A DNA stretch of 64,000 nt, from assembly GCA_038373885.1 (NCBI GenBank), contig JAWZYV010006201.1:744001-808000 (forward strand). The letters run 5' to 3'. Positions 23,379-36,413 of the stretch are shown here, one piece after another (position 1 is the stretch's first letter; each line of letters starts with the position of its first letter). The DNA comes from Cheiracanthium punctorium. Lineage: Eukaryota; Arthropoda; Arachnida; Araneae; Cheiracanthiidae. The translations under genes were made by a program, and so were the position numbers. The notes beneath the pieces were generated by a model. The model did not search any database. It was not told the origin of the DNA and saw nothing but the letters and a program-made list of their open reading frames with translations.

Positions 23379-23946
23379 CTTTGCCTAAGTGAAAATATCG
23401 CATTAGGGGATAGGGTATACAGGGTGTATCTAAATTGTTTCAACAAAATATTATGGGAGATAAGGCACATAATAAGGAATCAGAATCATATAGCAATGGG
23501 GGGTCGAAAACGTTGTCTTCATGTAGCTGTTAATAATCACTTTGGAACGGGTGCGAATCGGTCCCTGCGCGAGTCCACTGTACACATATGTTTCACTAAA
23601 CCTGGGTCTAAGAATAAAAATTCGTATAATATTAAGAACAAAATAAATCATGTACAACTTTTGAATGCCTCTGACAGAGCTTGCTGGGCCACCGAGAAAG
23701 CGTTCAAAAGCGGATGCTAAGAGGCAAATCGCTGTCGCTGTTGTGTCTTTGAGACGACAAACGTTTTAACCCTACAAGGCACCTGGTACCCTATGTGGCA
23801 CAACCAGTTTAATTATTCCTCTACATCTATAAAATACTAGTATAGACATCTGTCGGTTTTTAAGCGTACTTATACGTAGATAGCAACGATATAATTCAGG
23901 CTGTTATGTGTAGATTGTCCATATTATTGCCAAAACTGATTGAAAT
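23379..23946. repeat. Fragment of a CAGGGTGT-ended dispersed repeat
   Basis: From ~23419 (ACAGGGTGTATCTAAATTG) to ~23550 the sequence resembles the block from 39889 (CTGGGTGTCCTAAAAAATAC): both have GGCACAT followed by AATCAGAATC and then ATAGCAATGGGG / TTATGGGCGG. The 157-residue plus frame has no domain and is rejected. Confidence 0.4.
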
Positions 23947-23950
23947 TTAA

Positions 23951-24463
23951 CCCTTTGAGGCGCAACCCTTTCCCAATGCTGAAAAAAGGGCGGCCGTTGC
24001 CATCGCTCAACTTAACTACCAACAAGATGGCGGACGATCGAAACGCTCATCGCGTGCCACAGATCTAGAGACCCTTTTTTGACGCAGCTGGCTGTGCTGC
24101 AGAGCACAGCCAGCCGTCGTCAAAAAAGGGTCTCTAGATCTGTGACATGCGATGACCGTTTCGATCGCCCGCCATCTTGCTGGTAGTTAAGTCGAGCGAT
24201 GGCAACGACTGCCCTTTTTTCAGCATTGGGCAATCTATCCGGCTGTTCTCGCATTCTTCCATTTTTCAGCAGATGTCAGTGCCGTTAAAAAGAATCGTGA
24301 CCATTTTTTTACGGGAAATGACGTGCTAAAAAGTAAAGGATTCTCGTGGTGCTATGTCAGCCGCAACTATTTCTATAGAAATCCAATCTATTCTTCGTGA
24401 CTGGCAACAGTCAAAACACCAGAGTTTGGTGTTCCCAGATCGGGAACACTGCGCGTTAAAGGG
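23951..24463. mobile_element. piggyBac-like MITE, copy 4 (513 bp, full)
   Basis: TTAA lies at 23947-23950 and 24464-24467. Reverse orientation: the CCCTTTGAGGCGCAACCC end is at the left and GCGCGTTAAAGGG at the right. Both ~150-bp arms are present around a GCTGTGCTGCAGAGCACAGC palindromic centre. Confidence 0.9.
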
Positions 24464-24467
24464 TTAA

Positions 24468-26315
24468 ACAGTCGTTTTTGAATTGTGGTTTTGTTTATCT
24501 TAGAAAATGAACAAAAAATAGTTAGCAAAGAGTTTTGAACCGGAAAAAATGATTGTGTGTTGGAATTCGTCCTATCAAGAAATGATTTGAATACTATAAT
24601 TTCAAAATAAATACCGAAAAAGTATAGCTGAGGCCCAGTGTAACGCATACAAAACTGAAATAAAAAAGTGATTTTCTCGTAAAATATTAGGTTATTATTT
24701 TAAAAACTATTTTCCCCCAAATAATAATCACTAACATTATCAGATATATTTATTTCAGACACAGAAAAAAAAATTGAGCCTTATAAGTTAAAGCAAATAA
24801 GACAACTAAAGTACTTGTTAATGTATTAATGGCTATGTCATTTTATTTCTCAGCCCCTTTATTAAAAATTGTCCGAAAAATGTGTCCCAAAAATGCGACA
24901 TAATTTTACATATATTTAAATACTATTAGTTCACAACAGCTTTAATCTATTGTTACAATATTTCGTAAGCTGTAGAATATGCATCACATGTATTTCTCTA
25001 TAAATAGGTTACAATCATAAACATTTCATCATAGGGTTACCAGGCGAAATACACGAGAGATGAGAAATAAAATGACAAAAGTCAATTAATATCGTTTTAA
25101 TATGGCAATAACGAAACTAAAAAGTTAGGGGGTTCGGGGGGACCTCCCCCTGACGAGGCTCGAACAGCCGAGTTATTTGTTAACATAAAGTAGTTTTCAA
25201 AACATTTTTCAACTTCAAGGCTTTATTTTATGTTAAATACATCCAATTATATAAATATTTTTATCTTATCAAAAGTGCTGGGGGATTAGCAAAGAAATGT
25301 TTATTTTAATGTTTGTACTTGGGGCTTAAATTTATGGGATTTCTTTTGCTTCCACTAGTAAAAAAGCTGTAATTGACGTACACTATTGTACGAAGTTCAT
25401 TGGTTTATGTATTCAATAATACACAATAGTTTTACTTTGTTTGAATTAGATGAAAGTCTCTGGTATGACGTTTAAACAATGGTTGCGTATAGACATAGTT
25501 TATTGAAAAACATTTATCTCCCTGAAAAAAAAAAAGAAAAAGAAAGAAAGATTACAAACATAATCTTTTTCCATAGGATACAGAAACTGAAAATCGTAAA
25601 CACTTTTCTACTCCTGCTGCTCAAAAATGTTAAAATAAATAAATATAAATAAATAAAAATGTATTTTCGGATTTTCAATACACACAATAATGCTCTACAT
25701 CAAATGTGTATCACAATCCATGCTTTGGTCTTATTTGCCTTTCAAGTTTCATTATGCTGGAAAATATAATAATCCATCCGTTGGTCCTGTTTGTTTTTCC
25801 TGTTTCATTGTGTTGGAAAGCGTATTGTAATCAGTGTTCATTTTTCATTCTCACTGTCTTTCCGCATACAGATGATATTTTAATTAAATCGAAGAAAGAA
25901 AGTTTATAATTCTTTTTTTTTTTCATAAATGGCATTTTTGTCTATGGGTAAGATAAAAGAATTTAAATCAGTTTGCAGTACCGGAAGTAGTCAAACAGGA
26001 CATCCATCCATAATGCTTGTTTTTTCTAGTTTCTTATCAATGTCCTTCTAGCTTATTCGATTTTTTAAATTTAAGTTAGAAGAAATAATAACTTATTTTT
26101 TCTTCTAACTTAATATTTCAGATATATATTCAGATATATTTCTAACTTAATTCTTGACATTTCAGAATATATATTCTGCGTGATTCTTAAAATTATGGAA
26201 TTCAAAAGATCAGAAATTTTAAAAACTACATTTTTTGAAAATTGAAAAATACACAAAATTGAGTTTTGAAAATGATAACCACGTAGTCCAAGTAATTACA
26301 CCTCCCCCAGCGCTT
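24468..26315. other. Intergenic DNA, no gene seen
   Basis: AT-rich. A GGGGGTTCGGGGGGACCTCC patch lies at ~25128, and ACAATCCATG / ATAATCCATC repeats at ~25712 and ~25770 resemble the Helitron-associated repeat near 49500. No coding signal. Confidence 0.45.
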
Positions 26316-26319
26316 TTAA

Positions 26320-26832
26320 CCCTTTAACGCGCAGTGTTCCCGCTCTAGGAACACCAAACTCTGACATTTTGACTGTTACCAGTCACGAAGAATAGATTTG
26401 ATTTCTATAAAAATAGTTGCGGGTGGCATAGCTCCACGAGAATCCTTTACTTTTTAGCACGTCATTTCCCGTAAAAAAATGGTCACGATTATTTTTAACA
26501 GCACTGACATCTGCTGAAAAATGGAAAGAATGCGAGAATAGCTGGATAGATTGCCCAATGCTGAAAAAAGGGCAGCCGTTGCCATCGCTCGACTTAACTA
26601 CCAGCAAGATGGCGGACGATCGAAACGTTCATCGCGTGCCACAGATCTAGAGACCCTTTTTTTTCACGGCAGCTGGCTGTGCCGGCACAACCTGCTGTCG
26701 TCAAAAAAGGGTCTCTAGATCTGTGGCACGCGATGAACGTTTCAATCTTCTGCCATCTTGCTGGTAGTTAAGTCGAGCGATGGCAACGGCTGCCCTTTTT
26801 TCAGCATTGGGAAAGGGTTGCGCCTAAAAGGG
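26320..26832. mobile_element. piggyBac-like MITE, copy 5 (513 bp, full)
   Basis: TTAA lies at 26316-26319 and 26833-26836. Order: CCCTTTAACGCGCAGTG end, unique ~200 bp (CACGAAGAATAGATTTG ... GAAAAATGGAAAGAATGCG), arm 1, centre GCAGCTGGCTGTGCCGG, arm 2 reversed, end GGGTTGCGCCTAAAAGGG. A good reference copy for the family. Confidence 0.9.
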
Positions 26833-26836
26833 TTAA

Positions 26837-28430
26837 TACCATAAAAATATTTCCATCATTTGATGTATTCAACTATAACAGTCTGAAGTTGAAAAATATT
26901 TAACAAAATACGAAAAAAAAAATATGTTGTAGCAAAAACGGAACCTTACTAAATGAATTTTTACGCTGCCCAGACGATTAACACCTTTTCCGCTCGATTT
27001 ACAATTTTGTTTTACAGTGTATCGCCCTGTAAAATTACTGTGCTAATGGTGATGAACGTTTTTGAGCTCCGTAACCTGCTTTATTCGCCTCAGTCAAGAA
27101 CGTATTTTAATCACTTGGAATTTCATTCGCTGAAGAAAAATTCTTTTTCTTCCTCTCTGAATTAACATTGTACTTCCGCTTACGATTTTAATCGTTGTAT
27201 CGACATTATATTTTTCCACTTACGTTTTCATAACGACAGTCTTGACGAATTGCTCGCAATTAAAAGAAAAATTAAAACGTGAGATAACAAGTGTTTTAAT
27301 TTAAATAAATATATATATATATTTATTTATTCATATTTCAAGCCGAATTCGAGAAATTAAGATATGCCAAATCAGAGGATGCCATATTTCTGTCAAACGA
27401 AATCGCTATATTTAAATATTATTTTATACTTTTCAGCTAATATTGATGTAAAAGCGTGCTTATTTAGTCTTTTATGTAGGATTACGTTCCTCTATAAAAA
27501 TTTTATGCAAAGAAATTTTTTATTCCAACGTTGTAGTAAGTTTTAGTTTTACTCTATTAGAAATATAACTGTGTGAAATAACCGGATGAACTAACTACTC
27601 AGGGTTTCTTTTAAGGCAATCAAACTCTGACCTCATAAATTAAAAGTTGCGCGTAATTCAAAAATTTTACGTCATTTTCAATACTTGTGCGATTCTAAAT
27701 AGCTCGAGTTGACACAGTTTGATATTTTTCCCGACATTGAATCTTGGAGGATTTAGATATTCAAATTGAGCATTTAAGGAAGGAGAGACGGCGATAGATA
27801 GGATTAAGGTAAGCACTAATTAATTAGTAGATGGATAACACAGACTAAAAAACAATCTTACCGTGTTAATAAATATTTCATGAAAATAATCCTGTTTATT
27901 ATAAGCATCCTTTTCAGAACAATTTTAACAGAATTTCAACAGAAAACACGTGATTAAAAAAGATGGTTCATTTCATTTATGAAACTTTTGGAGAGCCCAT
28001 TGTTTATGAAACTTGGTTAAGAAATTAAGCGAACACGTCAACACTTTTCACAAAGTGATTATTAATAGGCAAGTGAAGATGATGTTTCCGACCCCACTTA
28101 TAAATATATAAAATTTTTCAACCATTTGATTTCTTGCACAGTATATGTGATAGCCGAACGTACTGCATGTACAGATGATGCTTTTTTTTCAACAACCGGC
28201 ACGTGAAATCTAGGGAAAAAAATTCAATGCCAGGGTCACGAAAATGTATTCCTGCAATGCCACGTATAAGCTGAGCAAACATTCTAACGGATGGTCAAAC
28301 TTGGAACTGCTTTTAAAAGTCCAAAGGCAGACGCAATTTTGTAAATGCTGCGCATCTCAGCGAATTTCTCTGCGAAATTCTAGGTAAAGAATCATCATTC
28401 TTATTACTGTTAGTACTACTATTATTATTA
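26837..28430. other. Intergenic DNA, no gene seen
   Basis: AT-rich with an ATATATAT patch at ~27310. Small plus frames at 26953-27165 and 27364-27546 have no domain. Confidence 0.45.
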
Positions 28431-28897
28431 TCTCTTTGAGGCGCAACCCTTTCCTAATGCTAAAAAAAGGGCAGCCGTTGCCATCGCTCGACTTAACTAC
28501 CAGCAAGATGGCGGACGATCGAAACTGTGCCCGGCACAGCCAGCTGTCGTCAAAAAAGATTCCCTAGATCTGTGGCACGCGATGAACGTTTCGATCGTCC
28601 GCCATCTTGCTGGTAGTTAAGTCGAGCGATGGCAACGGCTGCCCTTTTTTTCAGCATTGGGCAATCTATCCAGCGGTTCTCGCATTCTTCGATTTTTCCA
28701 GCAGATGTCAGTGCTGTTAAAAAGTAATCGTGACAATTTTTTTACGGGGCTATGACGTGCTAAAAAGTAAAGGATTCTCATGGAGCTATGTCACCCGCAA
28801 CCATTTTTATAGAAATCAAATCTATTCTTCGTGACTGGCAACAGTCAAAACATCAGAGTTTGGTGTTCGCAGAGCGGGAACACTGCGCCTCAAAGGG
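28431..28897. mobile_element. piggyBac-like MITE, copy 6 (~467 bp)
   Basis: The left TTAA is lost (TATC before TCTTTGAGGCGCAACCC); the right TTAA is at 28898-28901 after GCGCCTCAAAGGG. Both arms present, with a short centre CTGTGCCCGGCACAG. Reverse orientation. Confidence 0.82.
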
Positions 28898-28901
28898 TTA
28901 A

Positions 28902-30280
28902 CAGCATTTGTCATTGAATTTATTTTGGTTAGGGTTGCTGCACATTTTGGGCGCCATCCTAAAAGCCGATGTTGAAGCAGCAAGTGGCTAAAATGTGCTT
29001 TAGCCTAATGCATGGTGATATTTTTTACATGGACAATTAATGCACCTTGTATTCGATATTTTAAAGCTGTGAAAAAGTCCGAAAGATCTTGCATTTTTGT
29101 GTATCCATTATTGTTATTTTGTAATCTGGCTACTGCGTGGCATGTACTTGCTTCATTTGATGTCATTGAACTGTTAATTTGGATTTTCGCAGATGCGTTA
29201 TTGTTATTGCACTAATGTTTACATCTAGCTGTTGCCGTTCGCAGCGTGGAAATATCGTCGACTTTGATACCGCATACGTTAGCGTATTATATAAGTAGAT
29301 TGTAATCATTATTAAACAAGACGGCAGAAACTTAAGAGGGCTCTGCATGAAAGTATCCTATAGAACACTATATAGTCGAATTCAATAATCAAAACGTATT
29401 TGAGTACAGGTCTTACCCAATTAAGTACATAAGGGTTCTTACCCAGTTGATTTTATCCAACCTGAAAAAACTCGGGTAGGTGTCTCGAAAAAGGCCAATT
29501 GAGAAAACTCCAGAAAAAACCCAGTTGTTTTTTTTCAAAATTTCAACTTTAATTACATACCCAATACATCTCATATATCAGGACGCGACTCTAAACTTTA
29601 TAACTCCCCCCCCCCCACACACACACACACACCACCGCTACCCAAGAAAAATATAACCAAAGACTTTTTTCTGGAGAAAATTTTTATTTGTATCATTTGA
29701 ACTAAACTGAATAAGGATTTTTAAACCATAAAAAAAAAACATTAGTGAAAAGTTCTAATTCAGAACTAGTAAAGTACTTTAATTTCATTGTTAAAATTAT
29801 GACAATTCTAATTCAAAAATTACTTGCTTATCATATTCTTGCCTTTGGTAAAGTTGTTAATATCGATACGAGTTGGCCTTCTGTTCTACCTGCTGCTGAT
29901 TAATTTCACCAGGCGCGCACACAAGATTTTTGGCTGGGGGGGGGGGGGGTCCAACTTTTAGGGATGTTCCAGATTGACAAAAATCAGTGATGAAAGAACT
30001 CGTTTTCATTAGATGGAATTCATCAAAACTCGTCCCATCCAGTTCCCTAAGAATACACTACACAATACAATAGAAAGCAAAATAATAGTTGTACAGTTTT
30101 GAGAACAAGATGGTGTTTTATGTTCTCTTTCAGTTCGTTTTTGAAAAGTTTCACTATTTCATTCATATTTTTAGAAAAAGAAATATATTTTTCGCACACA
30201 GATGTCGGAAATTTCTTTTATTACTTCTGGCATCAACATAAATTGGAGAATGAAAAAAAAAAAAAAAAACGGCGGTAATG
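28902..30280. other. Intergenic DNA with repeat fragments
   Basis: 29445-29800 is a degraded relative of the AAAACCC-rich element at 20870 (CAACCTGAAAAAACTCGGG, then TTTCAAAATTTCAACTTTAA). It carries a C-run and (CA)n at ~29606-29633. A one-ended MITE start (CGCGCACACAAGATTTTTGG plus a G-run) is at ~29915-29950. A-run at ~30253. No gene. Confidence 0.5.
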
Positions 30281-30288
30281 GGTTAAAC

Positions 30289-32351
30289 TAAGGCGACCAT
30301 ATTTCTAAACAGTATTTTGAGGACAAATCAAGCACTGGCCTCGAATCCAAGGGAAACTTGGGGACACTATAAAATATTTTTGGGGACTTATTCGAAGCGG
30401 GGCCTTCGCAATTAGTAACGGGCCTGCGCGTGTATTTTGATGAGCCATCCAAAGAGGCCTACGGATGCTCGAGTCTTCACGTATACATCAGGCATTTCTT
30501 AAGCTTCCCAGTGCTTTCAAACGTTATTTAATGTAGTTTTAAGTAGTAATTGTGTTACTAATTCAACTACGAACTCATGATTAATTTGTTTGCTATGATA
30601 CATATTTACATAAAGAAAATAGATGCATATAATTTGAAGGAAAAACAAAGTAGCGCTTACTCTCACGATTCACGATTGCTTATTTTAGTTTCACAAGTGG
30701 ATATTTAATATACCTTAAAATAACTAATACACAAATGAGAAAGACATTTTTATAATGAATATTTCATGAACGTAGTCGTATCTCCTACGTTATTTTAAAC
30801 AATTCAAGATTAATCTTTAACAAATGCAGTGCAGATGTTAAAGATTAATCATGATGTATTAAAGCTCATTTCAGTGTTTTCGGGATATCCTGTATATTGG
30901 AGAAAATTGATAAAATACGCTCTATAGCGCGAACCCTGAATTAATTATTCTTTAATAAAGACATTTCATGTAGTATATATTATTCTTTTGTCGCTTTCTC
31001 AATCGAACTTTGGAATTGAGCAAGCATAATGAACGCTTGTACAAAATATTAACTACATTTGAAGTTTCTATATAAACGGGCAAAAATCAATAATTTAAAA
31101 TTACTGTATTTCTGCACTGTACCAGATGTAAGTCTGAATCACATAATCGAGGCATATATAACTGGTAAATAACATTTTCAACTGGCAAAATTAAATTGTC
31201 TAACTAGTATCACAACGTCATGCTTATTTACAAGAATAAAAACTACTCAAGTAATACGATTTCTGATTAAAATAATTTATTTATAAATAACACATGAGTA
31301 ATTATTTACTAAACAGGATTTACATACATATTTTTAGAATTTCTAAATACATTATAAGCGTTCACTTACCTTTACATTCAGAGCAAAATGTTCGAATTTT
31401 AGGATAAATTTTCATGAAAGAAAATGGCGCAAGATTCACAAAACGATTACCTACATCTAAAGTTCTTTAGTACGACAAAAGTATAAAAAAATTGTTTTAA
31501 AATAATAAGATAATATAACATTTATAATACTTAGAATAATAAAATAGAATACAGTGACTGGGGAAAACAGGCCTCAATGATAAACTCATTTTTAGGGATG
31601 GCAACTCATAAGCAGGCCCATTGATTAGCGATGGCCCCGTTCGAAGACAATTTATATTATCATGTACACCAGTATATCCATACTTTAATTCTTGACTGAC
31701 TTTTATACTTAAAAATGAACTCTAACAGCTCTTTATATCAACTGCGTATTCTTATTTCTAATAAATTAATGAATTCTAATAAATTAATCATTTATAAATA
31801 TTTATTCAAACCAGAAATATGAAAGGAACATCATGTTGAAATATTGCAATTTATTCAAAATTTAACTCTTGGCATAGTATTTGTATTTTCAGAAGACATT
31901 GCTTTTTACAGTGGCTCATTTTGTGATAATTTTTCATGAGACTTTGTACCCTCTAAAAAGTATTCGAGTGCAAGAAAAGTTTCGTACTTCAGTTTCATAT
32001 TTAAAGTATGATTCTTCATGAAAAGTGATTAATCATTAAAAAAACTGAAATGGGAAATTTGGCTCATAGACGAATACTTTATTGAATGTCTGTACACGCT
32101 AGACGCTACCCCCACAATGACAACAAACGTTTCAGAGATCGAATTTCATTGTTTGAGTTTAATTGTTTTTTCTCTTCAGTTTTTTCTGAAAGAAATAAAC
32201 TAAACGGGAACTTTCAGGGGAAAAGTACAAATCTTTAAATTTGGGGACTTTTCGCGTTCCCAAGAAGTTAAAGTATTTTTTGGGACAAAATGAAAGAAAG
32301 ATCTATATTTGGGGTCTATCCTCGAATTTCGAGGACGTATGGTCACCTTTA
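30289..32351. mobile_element. Large noncoding hAT element (2063 bp)
   Basis: Ends TAAGGCGACCATATTTC and CGTATGGTCACCTTTA are inverted repeats. Exact 8-bp duplications GGTTAAAC lie at 30281-30288 and 32352-32359. The interior has no transposase frame. It carries a MITE of another family at ~31947-32094 and a small hairpin (GATTAATCTTTAACA at ~30808 / TGTTAAAGATTAATC at ~30837). Confidence 0.88.
31947..32094. mobile_element. AGTATTCGAGTA-family MITE, copy 1
   Basis: It starts TACCCTCTAAAAAGTATTCG, ends ACGAATACTTTATTGAATG, and is nested in the hAT element at 30289-32351. The interior ATTAATCATTAAAAAAACTG is typical of the family. Confidence 0.55.
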
Positions 32352-32539
32352 GGTTAAACAGATAACACTGTCTGACTTGTTCCCTCCCTTACAACAATTC
32401 TAATCCAATGAATGAACGTTCTTCCCTCCCCCCTCCCCCCCTCCCCCCCCACCCACACGCACACACTCCCGAAAGATGAAATAAAGAACAGCACAAAAAC
32501 AATGAACTCCACTAAACTGTTGAACAACACGTATCGCAC

Positions 32540-32833
32540 ACTTCACACACCGGCGGCGTGGCTGGTGTGTAGGAAGAAGATGAAGACCTGAGAGACAGTC
32601 ACGGTTGACAAAAAGGAGTTTCATATTTCCCCCCCGTTTCACGATCGGTGTTTATAACACACCTTGATCTCGGTGTGGGTTACAAGCGAATAGAGAGAGG
32701 AGGAAATCGTCTGCTGATGAATGAAGCGGATTGTTGCAGTAAGGGATGAATTCAGTGCGTTTTAAACGGTAGCGATGGACGGATGAATAGCGATCGGTTG
32801 GTTGGTTAATTTTGTCGGAGCGCTCTCTTTGAC
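32540..32833 (+). promoter_or_regulatory. Possible first (noncoding) exon / promoter region of the transporter gene
   Basis: This block is clearly GC- and CpG-richer than its surroundings and contains none of the window's repeat families. It ends in GAC|GTAAGT, a good donor, at 32833/32834. The transporter exon at 52094 needs an upstream noncoding exon, and this is the best unassigned candidate I see. The intron would be about 19 kb. This is inference from composition and splice-site quality only. It could instead belong to an unrelated transcript or a lncRNA. Confidence 0.3.
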
Positions 32834-33099
32834 GTAAGTAAAGCTCTTGTTTACATTAAGTTGTTTCCTGGATTATTTTGACAGCTACTACTGCATTAGA
32901 GCACGTGCGGAGTAATTCAAGTTATTTGAATGTTATCTTTTATTGATATGCTCAAATGACAGATTTGTTAAAATAATAAGAATTGTGCAAAATAATATTA
33001 CATTAGTAATTCAAGTGATTTGAATATGACTTTTTCACCGATTTGTTGAGACGAGGGTTTTGTTAAAATAATAAGGGAAAACTAAATAAGTTTTCATAG

Positions 33100-33313
33100 T
33101 ATACCCCTCTCCAAAAGTATTCGAGTATAAGCGAAATTTCCTATTTTAGCTTTGCGAATAATTAATTAGTTTTTGAAAAATACACAAATCATCGGAAATA
33201 TAGAAAAATTGTAATTATACTTATCCTAATTCATATTTTATGATAATTTTTTAGTAAAGGAAACGAACGTAGGAAGTTTGACTGTTACTCGAATACTTTT
33301 CTGAGTGGATGTA
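33100..33313. mobile_element. AGTATTCGAGTA-family MITE, copy 2
   Basis: Starts TATACCCCTCTCCAAAAGTA and ends CGAATACTTTTCTGAGTGGA. The ends are inverted repeats and TA-rich at the borders. Interior AATTAATTAGTTTTTGAAAA. No ORF. Confidence 0.7.
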
Positions 33314-34220
33314 ATTTATTTTTCTAAACTAGAAATTAATGAAAGTTTTTAAAGAAAGCTTCTTTTAATTTTCCATGATTAAGTGTATATATAATGCTAA
33401 AAATGACAATTAAGTCTATAACTATTTTTAATGAAATATGTGCTTATAGTCCAGAAAAGTTATATAAATTGTAATTTTCGCTTATAATTATTAATTGCCA
33501 TTGTTATTTTGCTATCCAAAGCAAAAACTTCGATAGAATTTTCCACATTCACATTAGAAAAGCTTTCTAGTCACAAACAATTTATATATAGTTTATGAAA
33601 TTAAGGATTAATTATAAAAATTCTTTAAGATATCTATTTTTTGCAACAAACTAAATAACACAAGACATCTAATTATTTATAGATAGTACTAATAATAATA
33701 ACACTTTGTTTCTAGTTATATTTATTGGGTGTAATAGTTAATTTTAATACAGCTGAAAAAATGAGCGTTTAATAAATTGGCGAGATTATTATCAATATTA
33801 TTATTGCTATTATTATTATTATTGTTGTTGTTGTTATAATAATTATTATTATTATTCACTTGAAATTGAACGAGATGTCCTTTCAACAGTTTTAATTTAA
33901 ATACACTTCTGCAAATTATATGCAATTTTCATAAGCACAAATTATAAGTTACAAGTAAAAGGTCTATTTGAATTTCAAGTTATCTGCTTTCTTTTTCTCC
34001 CTTGTAATTATGAAAGTATACTAATTTTTTATACATAAAACTATATGTCGTTCACAATTTTTTTTTTTTTTAAATATCTTCTCACAGCTGGTGTATTTTA
34101 CTTATATTTATCAGAATATTGATTAAATTTGTTAAATTTTGTTAAACTGTGACAGAAAATCAAGAAAAAATTTTAAAATTCAAAAATTTTACGTGATTAA
34201 AAAAAATTAATAGTTTTTAT
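33314..34220. other. AT-rich intergenic DNA with (ATT)n
   Basis: Contains ATT/ATTGTTGTTGTT repeats at ~33785-33860 that give a poly-Asn minus frame. No gene. Confidence 0.5.
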
Positions 34221-34425
34221 TCACATACTCGAAAAATTTTCGAGTAATAGCGAAATTGCCTGTTTTAGTTATGCCAATAACTATTTAGTTTTTGGTAAAA
34301 CATAACATTAGAAAAAATATGAGAGGTTGTTATTACATATGATATTATTCAAATTTACAGAGAACAATATTTTAAATATAAAGCTGTCAAAAGAAGTTTG
34401 ACTTGTGCTCGATTATTTATTATTA
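34221..34425. mobile_element. AGTATTCGAGTA-family MITE, copy 3 (degenerate)
   Basis: AATTTTCGAGTAATAGCGAA at the left and TTGACTTGTGCTCGATTATT at the right match the family ends loosely. It runs into (ATT)n. Confidence 0.5.
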
Positions 34426-35234
34426 TTATTATTGTTATTTTATTTTATTTTATTTTATTTGAGAAGATGCAAAAAAATTAGCAAAATTTAATGTTTTCGT
34501 TTAATACTGCACTTCTAATTTTGAATATATTTCGATCTCCTTGATATTTTATATTATTATAACACTGCCTTATAAACATTGTTAATTTTTAACACGGTCA
34601 ATAAATATTTCGATCGCTGTCTTCGTTATTCCTTATGTTGTATGATCATTATTAATGCATAAAAGGAAAAGATAAAAATTAATTTAAGATAGAATTGAAA
34701 TGTTATGAAATGTTAAGGTTATTTATAATTTTCAGTCATTTTAATTACATTATCATGAAGACATCTTTTCCTCAGCGCAAAAGTAAATTCCAAGAAATTT
34801 TTATGGTAACAGGTGTTCTGCACTAACGTCTTTAGTAGATCTCGTACTTCTATTGGTCCTTTGTAGACGTTATAAAAAGTTTTTTCAGCTGTTGCGCTGT
34901 ACTATTTCATTTTGTTTTAATTAAAATCTAAAAATGTTTAATTCAATGTTTAAAAAAATAAAGAAAAAAGATGTTAAGAGGTGCCAATTTAAAAGATTTG
35001 TCGCTAAATTTAGCGAATGATCATCGTATATGTGAAATAATTTTTCCTTTTTCAGGATTTGCGAAATTTTTAGCGATTTTCTCTTTGATTCTGGGAACTT
35101 CTCACATGAGTCTGTATTTTTCTAAAATTTTTTAAACCTTTAAAACGCACTAAATAGTACTGGGAGTACCAGAAATTAACGTTGTTTCTGTTTATGTTGA
35201 TATTTCGCCCACCTGAAGATACATAAGCCAACAG
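34426..35234. other. AT-rich intergenic DNA, no gene seen
   Basis: Includes (TTTTA)n at ~34438-34460. No coding signal. Confidence 0.45.
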
Positions 35235-35447
35235 TACACCCTTTCAAAAAAGTATTCGAGTATAAGCGAAATTTCTGTTTTGGCTTTGGATATAATAATT
35301 ATCGTTTCAAAAAATCGCAACTCCACAAAAGTATGAAAGATTATTATTATGCAAAGCTTAATTCATATTTTGTGATAAATAAAATTAAAAAACGAAACCA
35401 ATCTATGAAGTTTGAATTTTACTCGAATAGTTTTTTGAGAGGGTGCA
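35235..35447. mobile_element. AGTATTCGAGTA-family MITE, copy 4
   Basis: Starts TACACCCTTTCAAAAAAGTA and ends ATAGTTTTTTGAGAGGGTGC, good inverted ends. Overlapping open frames on both strands reflect this palindromic structure. Confidence 0.72.
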
Positions 35448-36413
35448 CAAAATTTGGCATGCATGTGAAATTTGTAACGCAGATGCTCGATAAGAGAAGA
35501 ATTTTTAAGTTTCATAAACCATGGGGAATAGGGGGCCAAAACGTTCTTTACCAATGTCCTTCTCAGCCTCAGATAAATAAACAGATGTCCATAAAATTCT
35601 TGCTGTGACATGTAACATGCCCCATGGTTTCAGGACATTTTGAAATTCGCATTCCAAGGATAGTGGGTCACCACCCTACCCCCTATTTACATGCTTTTCT
35701 TAAATGAAACAAAAACAGTTATCTATGGAATTCTTGCTTTAAAATGTAACAAATACAGATCCGTTGTTTAGACACAACTAGTTTGTCATTAAAAATTTAA
35801 AAAAATTATTTATTTGAAATTAATCTAAAAAAATTACATTATTTTTGTACAATGTTTACAGAGCTTCGGAAAAAATATCTAATTACGTCAGAGAAAAAAA
35901 AATTAGAATGTCTCTTTACGATCTATACTTTGTACTCGAGTAAAGGTTAACATAATTTATACAAAGTTAAACATACAGTATTTTGCAACATATTTAAAAA
36001 AAAAAACGGCTTGGCAACCATTTTAAAAATTGTTATGCGACCCCTGTAGAAAAGCATTCCGAATTAGTAAAATGCGTCCCCATACACTAATGAGGCGATG
36101 TACCAAATTTGAACCTTTCATCATACGAAGTCTCAGAGATATCTTTAAAGAAAGATGATCGGGGACTATACATGATTTTGCATGTAAATGTTTATTGTAG
36201 AGTAGAAAAGAAAGAATTTCTTTCGTAATTTCTGTACGACCCTGAAGTGCGATCATTCGACGTGATTTTTTCCCTTCGAGAGCTTTGAAAATTGATTTAA
36301 GTCAGCATTATAATTATCTTCATATCTCTGACACTTTTGAAGGTGTAATTCTCAAATTTCATATGTCACCTCTTTAGAGTATGGGGCACATTTTACTCAT
36401 TGGGAATTGTTTC
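35448..36413. other. Intergenic DNA, no gene seen
   Basis: No recognised repeat except weak similarity of CCATGGGGAATAGGG / CCCCATGGTTTCAGG at 35519 and 35619. The minus frame 36023-36256 is unsupported. Confidence 0.4.

Noticed and set aside
23247..23720. 157-residue plus-strand open frame
   Set aside because: Starts inside the CGATTAATCG hAT repeats and continues through a dispersed repeat. No domain.
29012..29215. 67-residue hydrophobic plus frame
   Set aside because: No conserved domain, no splice or promoter context; chance hydrophobic frame in AT-rich DNA.
33722..33925. Asn-rich minus-strand frame
   Set aside because: Produced by an (ATT)n microsatellite.
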